A DNA stretch of 64,000 bases from Boothiomyces macroporosus (lineage: Eukaryota; Chytridiomycota; Chytridiomycetes; Rhizophydiales; Terramycetaceae). Below are positions 56,748 to 64,000 of the stretch, one piece after another (positions within the stretch are counted from its first letter, which is position 1; each line of letters opens with the position of its first letter). The stretch covers positions 1 to 64,000 of the forward strand of contig JADGKB010000027.1 in NCBI GenBank assembly GCA_027604185.1. Reading direction: 5' to 3'. The translations under genes were made by a program, and so were the position numbers. The notes under the pieces were generated by a model. The model did no database searches. It worked only from the letters and a program-made list of their open reading frames with translations, and had not been told where the DNA came from.

Positions 56748-59700
56748 TCATTTGGATGTCTTCCCACTGTTAGTTTTAGGAGATGAAGATCCCCACACTC
56801 CAGAAAGAAAGCTTGAAGCATTAGTTAATAAGTCAGTTGCTTTTTGTGGCTGGGAAATGTTTGAAAGTCCGGCAACTGCATTCATTAAACCCATAACTTT
56901 GCTAGCCCCAGAACTATCTGATACCCCCAAAGGCACATCTGAGTTGCTGCTCTTCAAAGTACGCAGCTTAATTATAGACTCTGGACGCGATCTAACTTTG
57001 ATTGAAGATCTATTAGGAACCGCAAGATTGAGCTTTGAATACAAAGACAAGTGCGATGGAGTTGTCACAGGCAGTAGTGTAAACCGAGGAACTGTTGGGG
57101 CTAACGCCACAAGATGATGTTGCTCTTGAACAGACGTTGGTTTTTTCAATCTGAATTAGCAATCAATCACGTTTCATTGGATTTTTTAGGATGTATCACA
57201 TAAATCGAATTGAGTAGCGAAATCGATTTCTGATAGTGCCTTTCTACATTCTTGTCAGCCGAGGATATTTCTTCTTTGGAAAGTTTCTACAATTAAAGGC
57301 AAGAACCTTATCTACAAGGGCTTTAAGCGAAGCAATGGCTGCGTTTCTCTCTGAAAAGTCTTCAACGGTAGTCCCACACTGTCCAATCGTCTTGGCAATA
57401 AACTCCAGATCAAAATATAGCTGCAAATCACCATCTTTCGATCTCAATGTGGATTGATCGTGTAAAAGTTCCCTATAAGCCTTTACTATTTGATTGAACG
57501 ATGCTTTTAGAAGCAATAAGATGCATCTCTGACATTAAATATAGTTTACCTGGTCCATATTGAAACCGTCAACTTGATTAATTGATCTACACAAATCAAA
57601 TAGACCCTCGGTCAAATTATTCGAAGGATGTATTGGGATTTGATCACCTCCACTCTCTGGAGCTAAAATTAGTTAAATATACCTTCCCATAAAGATCGAA
57701 ATTGGATGCACGTTTCCCAATTGACTGCTTTTAAGCTCTGTAAAGTGTGCACATAAAGATTACTAGAGACAAAGCTGATCCATAACTTGTGTGATCGAAC
57801 ATAGAGTTCGTCCAATCCTTTTGCTAATAAATGACCTTCAGGGCTATTTTCGGTCTTTCGACTGCCTTCAAGAAGATTCGCAGAGTCAAATAGTACCAGC
57901 AACTCTTTTGAAAGTTCTAGCACAACCTTTGAAACTCTCCCAATGAATATCATTTTAAGGTATATCAAATCTTGGTTTCTGTCAGAAGTTGCTGAAGCGT
58001 TTTCCAATCCAGTTAGTTGCTCAGATAAATAATGGGTGTAACTTTCCAAAGCAAATTCAAATGAATTTTGTGTAGCTTTTCCCAGCTGCTCAAGATCTGT
58101 TTGTATTTTGCTATTATTTTCGGCGCTTAGCGAGGAAATAAGGTTTGTGTAAAAAACAATCATGGATTGGATGTCTTTATGGATCAAGTCTGCAGAATGG
58201 TGAATTTTCCTTTGTATTTCAGCTATTACAGGTGTCTGAGATTGCCCAATTGTATCTATCGAAGTTGTCTGTAAGTTGAAATTGCCCAGCTTTTGCCCCC
58301 AAAGGAAATTGCCAACGTCCTTTTCTATTCATGAGCAATAATTTACCTGGTGATGAAGCAATATTTTGAAGGTGCGTCACTAATATGAGGGAGGTACTAG
58401 TAAATATGTTCCGAAAAACATTTTCTATAATTGCCGTGCAGCATTCAATAAATTTTTCGTGAAATAACAATGTCCATAAAGAAGTCTTTGTGGCATATAA
58501 TTGAGTAGATAACTAGGTTAGTTCAAATCGCACCATCAACCATGATTCATTATTATCAAAGTCACTTTGAATATTTCTAAATACTGAATCACTTATTTCA
58601 ATCAAGTCAGTGCCTTTGCTGATTTTCGAAAGCAATCCCGACAACTTTGAACCAACTTGAGACTTAACATTATCTATCCAGGTCGCAGATAATTGTAAAA
58701 GCGCTGCGTTGTCAATACAAGTCTTTGTATTCATTGTAGGATAATATTTCTTGACCGATGCAGGCAAGTATCTGAAAAGCAGGCTCATATTGGTGTTTTC
58801 AGAGTAGAGCTTTACAAAGGCAGACATTGAAATATCTGCCCTGGCATCAAAAATACTTGGAAGGTAGTTTTTTAACTTTGAACCATCTGTGTTGCTGTAA
58901 AATAGTGAATGGATACAAGATACTGTAAACTTGATTATTTTCGTCACCTCCATCAAATTGGAACGCATCACAGTTGGATCAGCTTCTTTCAAATCAAGTT
59001 TTTCAAGTAGCACTTTTTTCCTTTGCTTCAAAAATATCTGAATTAGGTCAGAGTCTGTGTTATTTTCCAATATTCCAATGGCGGCCAACGCATCAAGTAA
59101 TTTCTAGATTAAAATCAGATACTTCTTCCCGTAAATCATTCATTCCAACAGATGAGATTGCTTTTTCCACAATTTGTGCTTTCAAAGGAGCAATCGCCTC
59201 CCACTGTCTTTTCACGACAGGGAAATTGGTCTTGTACTTTGCAGCCATAGATTCAGTAGAAGATTGTATATTAGAATAAACCAATTTGGCTATCATATAA
59301 TATCTGCTTGCGGTTACAAACTGTCCACTTTCAGTCGCATTCCAAATGTGCTCTGGAGTAACAACTAATAATCGTATTTGCGCAGCTATTGGGTATAAAG
59401 TTACTAGTATTATCTTTAATCTACTCTTTCCTGGGGCTGATGAATCCTGTTTACTTGAGATTGAACCAATATTGGACTGTCTGCAGATATCCTGAATCGA
59501 TTTAAATGACGATATTAATTCTTCAGTGGATTGCTTCATCTGCCCAACAGCATCCGCGGCATCAATCACATCCCTATAGCTATTCCTATCGATTATTGGT
59601 AAAGTACCCAACCATGGTGCGAAGGTCCTGCTTTTTGCGATCCGCATCTCTTCTGTATATTAAGGCCAACGTACTTTATCTTTAGCAATATTGAACGCAG

Positions 59701-59757
59701 TTCATCTACATGGTGTTTCTGGAACAATATTTCTGCGTCCACTTTGTCCTCTTCCAT
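56748..59757 (-). CDS. COG1: Conserved oligomeric Golgi complex subunit 1 (COG1)
   Basis: COG1 is part of the tethering complex for retrograde transport within the Golgi. Ten exons (nine introns of 19-22 nt) give 940 aa, in the family range. The N-terminus is diagnostic: VDAEILFQKHHVDELRSILL, DRKKQDLRTMVGNSYRDVID and AADAVGQMKQSTEELI match human COG1 (FETHGAEEIRGLER, LRQMVGERYRDLIEAADTIG). The following region, LVTLYPIAAQIRLLVVTPEH with TASRYYMIAKLVYSNI, is also typical; the rest is alpha-helical, and the C-terminus has RFTLLPVTTPS. The start at 59757 is the first ATG. Divergent from FAM161, 119 bp between starts. Confidence 0.88.
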
Positions 59758-59876
59758 TTTCAGTTGGAGATTAAAGCAAAAATTGCAGTCTATTCAAGGG
59801 ATTAATTTATGCTCTCTATTTAACTACTGAAGCACCTTCTATCTAATGACATCACGATAGAATTTTACACGCAAAG

Positions 59877-61630
59877 ATGACTCTTCAACTCTCTGCTACT
59901 GGAGTTGGCCTCAACAAATCCAGAATTGCATTCACGGACTCTAGTATTCAGCTGAATGAGGAGAAGGATGCGAAACGAAACCCAAAGAGGGAAACCAGCT
60001 CTCCAGTTGAATCAATGTTACAGTCAGCTTTAAGTCATGCGTCAAATGAAGAGTATCAAGAGGCATTACTACTGGAGAAATACAGAGACGCACTTTTAGC
60101 ACACGCAAGAGAGTTGCAGGTAGAATTACACTCTGATTTGAATGCGAGAGCACGAAAGATTGCTCCAAAGGTTTATGGGTGGTCTGAAGATGCCATACCG
60201 GGAATATCAAGAAAATATCAAGCTAAATATGAATTTAATCAATTGGATTATGAAGAAATGTGGGAGAATTTGCGTGGTGTGGCAGCCCATGAATATAACT
60301 TGGAAGACCCCAAAGTTTCAAGCGAATTCTTTGCTGAATTACAAGAGTTGATGCTTGGAAAGAGCATGAAGAAGATCAAGCCTTCCTTATTGAATCGTAA
60401 CTATCCTTGGTTAGAACCAAATGGCTTGATTCAGAAAAGTGCCCCCATGTGCGCGGTACATAGCAATTGATGTAGGTAATAAAGAAGCCAAGTAAAAAAG
60501 TAGTGAAGCCAAGAGATCAAACAAAAGTTTCAATCGCGAAACAGAGGTTTGAAGAGTATATGAGGCAAAAAGAACTGGAACTTGAAAGAATCATGAATGA
60601 AAAGTTTCACGCTAATCCGATTCCGGCATCCTCAATGCTTCCAAAGTACTTTTGAATTAATCAAGATATAAATCAATTATTGAAAACAGCAGTACCAAGA
60701 GTATGGTGATCAGAAACGAAGCTATACTAAAAAATATCCAAAAAATGAAAGAGGAAGACCAAATTCCAAAACCAAAGGTCGAATATTCTAATAGTTAGAA
60801 GTCGAGTATCAACCCAATATTGTCAAAAGCAATTCATGAATTGCCAACGGCTCCAAAATCTGAAAAGGATGCTCCCAAAAAGAAGGAAAAGATTAAAAGA
60901 ATCATCGGTAACAAGTCTTTGAATTATAGAAGAGATGACAAAAGAGTGTACTTTCAAACCTAAGCTGTCTGAAAAAATTCCAGATTTTCAAGCACTGCAG
61001 GTTAAATTCCAAAACAGTTTGGAAGAGAAAAAGAAGGATTGGGCTCCGACCATGTACATTTATCTAATACCAGTGCCCAGCCATTTGAAAATATGGTTCA
61101 GCATCATATCGAGCAAGCAAAAAAGGCAGAGGAAACTAAAAAGAAGATATTGTTAATCGAGAAAGAAGAATGCAAACCAGAAAAATTTAGCACAATCGAC
61201 AAGAATCAATCATCAATTAGAGCAAAGTCGACTCATTCGTTCAATTTACTTGTCCGTCACAGGAAAGAAACTACTGAAGCCCAGAGATTAATCCAAGAAA
61301 TTCTAGAAGAGGAAGAATCCAACGCCAAAAAGAAGAAAAAGGAAATCGCAGATAAAATTAGGTCAAGAATTAATCGCAGTTCTCAGTTAACCAACAAGAT
61401 AAACAAGGAATTGAAATTGAAAAGGCACTCTCAAGGTAAACAATGCTAACCCAGATCAGCTGCGAATGGAAGAGGACTACAAAAAGAGAATTGAAGAAAT
61501 GAATGAGCGAATAGCAAACAGGCTTTGCTTATTTGAGGAAGCAAAGCTAAAGTGCGCGAATAACAAAGTGAAATCTGAAATCCAGACAATCCTAAAAGAA
61601 GCAGGTCTAAAGGCAAAGGACTATGAATAA
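59877..61630 (+). CDS. FAM161-family ciliary protein
   Basis: FAM161 proteins bind microtubules at the connecting cilium and centriole inner scaffold. Seven exons (introns of 19-22 nt) give 543 aa. The UPF0564/FAM161 signature is spread over the second half: FEEYMRQKELELERIMNEKF then HANPIPASSMLPKY (the F-x-A-x-P-x-P motif), ECTFKPKLSEKIPDFQALQV and KFQNSLEEKKKDW, THSFNLLVRHRKETTEAQRL, and the ending RMEEDYKKRIEEMNERIANR with KSEIQTILKEAGLKAKDYE. The first 200 residues are less conserved. AATAAA overlaps the TAA stop. It lies between COG1 and TTLL9. Confidence 0.82.
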
Positions 61631-61690
61631 ACGTGTATATACTTTTTCTCTTGAAACCCTTCATGTTTGGTATGACATAATCTTTGCTAA

Positions 61691-63177
61691 ATGGCAAAAT
61701 TAGGAGAATCAGATACAAATTTACCACAGACTACAGTCTCTCTATCAGCACTAAATCTAAATTCAAATTCAAATTCAGAAAAGGAAAAGGTAGATAGTAA
61801 TGAAAAAACAAACACGTAAGTAATGTTTGATTTAGAAGTAGCAATAACCAATCAGCGTCGAATTCAAATGTATCACAAGTAGTTAGATTCAAAACTGGAC
61901 TAAAAAACACGGTTTGGGATTGTATGCGTGATAGAGGATGGAAGGAAACCGATAGTGATTTAGACTGGGATTTCTTTTGGGCAGACGTTCATTGGATACA
62001 TGAAACGTTTGACCATGTATATCTCCAAGAGCAGCAGAGAATAAATCATTTTCGAAACCACTACGAAGTACGTGGTTTTAATACTAGCTGACAAGAAAAG
62101 ATTTGCTCGTTAAAAATGTCAAACGCATGATTAAAACGGTGGAAAAAGAATATGGGAAACAAGAAGCCCAAAAGTTTGAATTTATATCTACTTCTTATGT
62201 TCTTCCACAGGAGCATGCCCTCTTTCAGGAAGAATTCAAAAGGACACCTGGAGGGATTTGGATAATGAAGCCGGTCGGTAAAGCACAAGGAAAGGGGATA
62301 TTCCTAATCAACAAAATGAGTCAGATTTCCAGCTGGAAAAAAGACCCAAGGATTAAAGGAAAGGGAGATGATGAAAGTCCAGAAGCTTACATTGTACAGA
62401 GGTACATTGAAAATCCGTACTTGATTGGAGGCAAGCCATAATTAACAAAGGCAAAAAGTTTGATATCAGAGCATATGTATTAGTCACATCGTATTATCCT
62501 CTAGTAGTTTACATACACCGAAACGGATTCTGCAGATTTTCAAACTCTCAATTTTCAATGAACGTTAAAGATATTTCAAACATGTATATTCATGCGACAA
62601 ATGTTGCCATCCAAAAACATAATCCTAATTATGACGGCGACAAGGGATGCAAATGGTTACTAAGAAATTTAAAGACTTTTTTGGTAACCAAACACGGGAC
62701 AAAAAAGATTGACGAGCTGTTTACAGAAATGGAAGCCTTAGTGGTGCGTAGCCTAATGAGTGTGCAAAAAGTAATGATCAATGACAAGCATTGCTTTGAG
62801 CTTTACGGATACGATATTTTAATTGATGATAATTTGAAACCGTGAGTTGTATTGACGATAGATGGCTACTGGAAGTGAATGCGTCGCCATCATTGAGCGC
62901 AGAAACACAATTTGACTATGACTTAAAGTATGCAATGCTCAATGACGCATTCAATGTGGTAGATTTAGAAAGAAAGTAAATATCGCATAATGCTAGATAC
63001 CAGGACAAGAATAAGTTGCGAACCAGAGTAGGCGGGTTTGATCTCGTTTATAATGATGGGCCGGTGAAGCATGAAAGGACGAGCAGCTATTCATCCTATC
63101 TTGGATGCTACCAACCTATTCCTAGGGCTCCCAGAGTAAAGAAGCGATTTGCTGCCAGAGAAAGGGCAAATAACTAA
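61691..63177 (+). CDS. TTLL9: Tubulin polyglutamylase TTLL9
   Basis: TTLL9 adds glutamate chains to axonemal tubulin. Six exons (introns 61816-61835, 62068-62087, 62431-62450, 62842-62861, 62976-62996) give 461 aa. It aligns closely with human TTLL9: [60 protein letters not shown] (ATP binding), [57 protein letters not shown] and the TTLL9-type ending [20 protein letters not shown]. The N-terminal 45 residues are Ser/Asn-rich. The fourth exon junction uses a GC-AG intron. It strongly implies a motile flagellum at some stage. Confidence 0.96.
62431..62450 (+). other. 20-nt GC-AG intron in TTLL9
   Basis: Removal of gcaagccataattaacaaag joins PYLIGG to KKFDIRAY, matching human PYLIGGRKFDLRVY without gap. 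The donor is GCAAG, as in the ATG9 case. Confidence 0.85.
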
Positions 63178-63253
63178 TAAAATACAATAGTGTTTCACTT
63201 TATGCGGCGCAAAACTTTTTGACCTCAACAAATTTTTCGCACAAGTTATCGAG

Positions 63254-63448
63254 ATGTTTAAATTTTTACTAGGAGTAGCTGTTGGTATCTATATCGCTCA
63301 AGAATATTCCGACAAGGTAATCAGTGGCTGACCAAAGATGCCACCAATCAAATTGGTTGTCCAAAAGGTGGTAGAAATGGTTTCGAAAGAAGTTCAAACC
63401 GCCAAGGACGACAAGAGTGAAAAGAAGGACGCACCAAAAGAAGAATAA
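63254..63448 (+). CDS. STMP1-like short mitochondrial membrane protein
   Basis: Two exons (21-nt intron 63317-63337) give 57 aa. MFKFLLGVAVGIYIAQEYSD matches the N-terminal membrane helix of short transmembrane mitochondrial protein 1 ([23 protein letters not shown] in human); a helical and charged tail follows (KLVVQKVVEMVSKEVQTAKD). This small-protein family sits in the mitochondrial inner membrane and is linked to respiratory complexes in animals. AATAAA overlaps the stop. Confidence is limited by length. Confidence 0.7.
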
Positions 63449-63539
63449 ATTCTGTTATATTAGTTTCGCTCAATTACAAGAAAATGTTCTATTAATGGCA
63501 CCCACTTTAGCATTGACAAGTCATTGAAACAATTCTGGA

Positions 63540-64000
63540 TTAATATTTCATTACCATAACTTCGGACCGAGATTTGCAGTTGAGCAAAAAGTCTCTTCTA
63601 AAGTCAAATATCGCAACCGCAGTAAGGGAAAGAATATCCAGAGAATCATATCCAATTATCCTGTCCCATAACAGCAGCACTTGGTCGCAGTCCAGTATAC
63701 CAACAAATGCGTACAAGATCCATTTAAAAGCAATTTCTAGAGGGCTGCAGTCTAAATTATGAGATAAATGGAAGAATAACTGTGCATCATGCTCTTTAAA
63801 GACATTTTCAAACAAGATTGATAGATAGAGGATAGATCCCTTCTTGTTGCATGGTATGTGTAGCTGGTGGAAATATCTGGTTAGCTTCATAGTACCTCAC
63901 ATACATTTCCCTGAATAGCAAATAAGCCTCCCCAGCATCAGTGAATAAATAGCACAGGGGCATTACGTACAATGATATTCCCCAAAAGGGATACATTCCA
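63540..64000 (-). CDS. TBC1D19-like RabGAP (C-terminal part, 5' side beyond window)
   Basis: Only the end of the gene is inside the window, with one 19-nt intron (63877-63895). The visible protein is LYVMPLCYLFTDAGEAYLLF, EMYVRYFHQLHIPCNKKGSI, LFENVFKEHDAQLFFHLSHN, SPLEIAFKWILYAFVGILDC, DQVLLLWDRIIGYDSLDILS and LTAVAIFDFRRDFLLN. This is the second half of a TBC domain and follows human TBC1D19 (HLKEIGAQPLRIAFKWMVRA, TDQLLLLWDRILGYNSLEIL). The catalytic Arg and Gln fingers lie upstream, outside the window. The Rab target is unknown. Confidence 0.85.

Overview
This window is a very gene-dense, AT-rich piece of a eukaryotic nuclear genome. It holds about 42 genes on both strands. The gene mix points to a flagellated early-diverging fungus or a close holomycotan relative such as a chytrid-, rozellid- or aphelid-grade organism. 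Fungal-type genes (a PCL/Pho85-type cyclin, a Siw14/Oca-type phosphatase, Gwt1, Hel2, a short Swp1) sit beside genes kept in flagellated opisthokonts but lost in yeasts (TTLL9, FAM161, lebercilin, an LRRC71-like protein, DONSON, TBC1D19, a two-Grx GLRX3, a BK-like channel). I cannot name the species.

The key to reading this DNA is its introns. By joining frames against conserved families I reconstructed about 135 spliceosomal introns. Nearly all are 18-23 nt, most exactly 20, with GTA at the 5' end and a compact branch/acceptor block such as ctaac-N(2-4)-AG or ttaat-N(2-4)-AG at the 3' end. Removing them gives reading frames divisible by three in every gene I totalled. Several are more complex: a stack of four intron-like units, an intron that looks interrupted by two others, a tandem pair, a 4-nt micro-exon in a PDI active site, two GC-AG introns, and one or two introns that appear to end in TG.

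Layout. 0-5.6 kb: AGFG-type ArfGAP, monothiol glutaredoxin GLRX3, BK-like channel. 5.6-13 kb: a 1,967-aa coiled-coil protein and a QT-motif-rich disordered protein. 13-21 kb: GID8, proteasome Rpn12, an orphan 7TM protein, an unknown protein, ATG9, a PASK-like kinase. 21-29.7 kb: two small ORFs, Rab1/Ypt1, striatin, S-formylglutathione hydrolase, Swp1/ribophorin II, DONSON, a coiled-coil protein, a Myb-like protein. 29.7-31 kb: mostly non-coding with decayed frames. 31-44.5 kb: wax-synthase-like MBOAT, cullin-1, Gwt1/PIG-W, Siw14-like phosphatase, lebercilin-like protein, homeodomain protein, mitochondrial GatA, NAR1, PCL-type cyclin. 44.6-54.1 kb: Hel2/ZNF598, an ER PDI, ferrochelatase, Rpb12, a 53-aa membrane protein, a dynactin-p24-like protein, a CCDC186-like golgin. 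54.2-64 kb: TMEM208/Snd2, an LRRC71-like protein, COG1, FAM161, TTLL9, STMP1-like, and the C-terminus of TBC1D19.

Compaction is extreme. Divergent start codons lie as close as 14-19 bp, one convergent pair of stops is 3 bp apart, and AATAAA often overlaps the stop codon. Themes shared by neighbours are flagellum/microtubule function (lebercilin, LRRC71-like, FAM161, TTLL9, possibly dynactin p24), Golgi/ER traffic (ArfGAP, Rab1, COG1, golgin, TBC, TMEM208, Gwt1, Swp1, PDI), ubiquitin/proteasome work (GID8, Rpn12, cullin, Hel2) and Fe-S/heme metabolism (GLRX3, NAR1, ferrochelatase). No mobile element, CRISPR array or rRNA gene was recognised.
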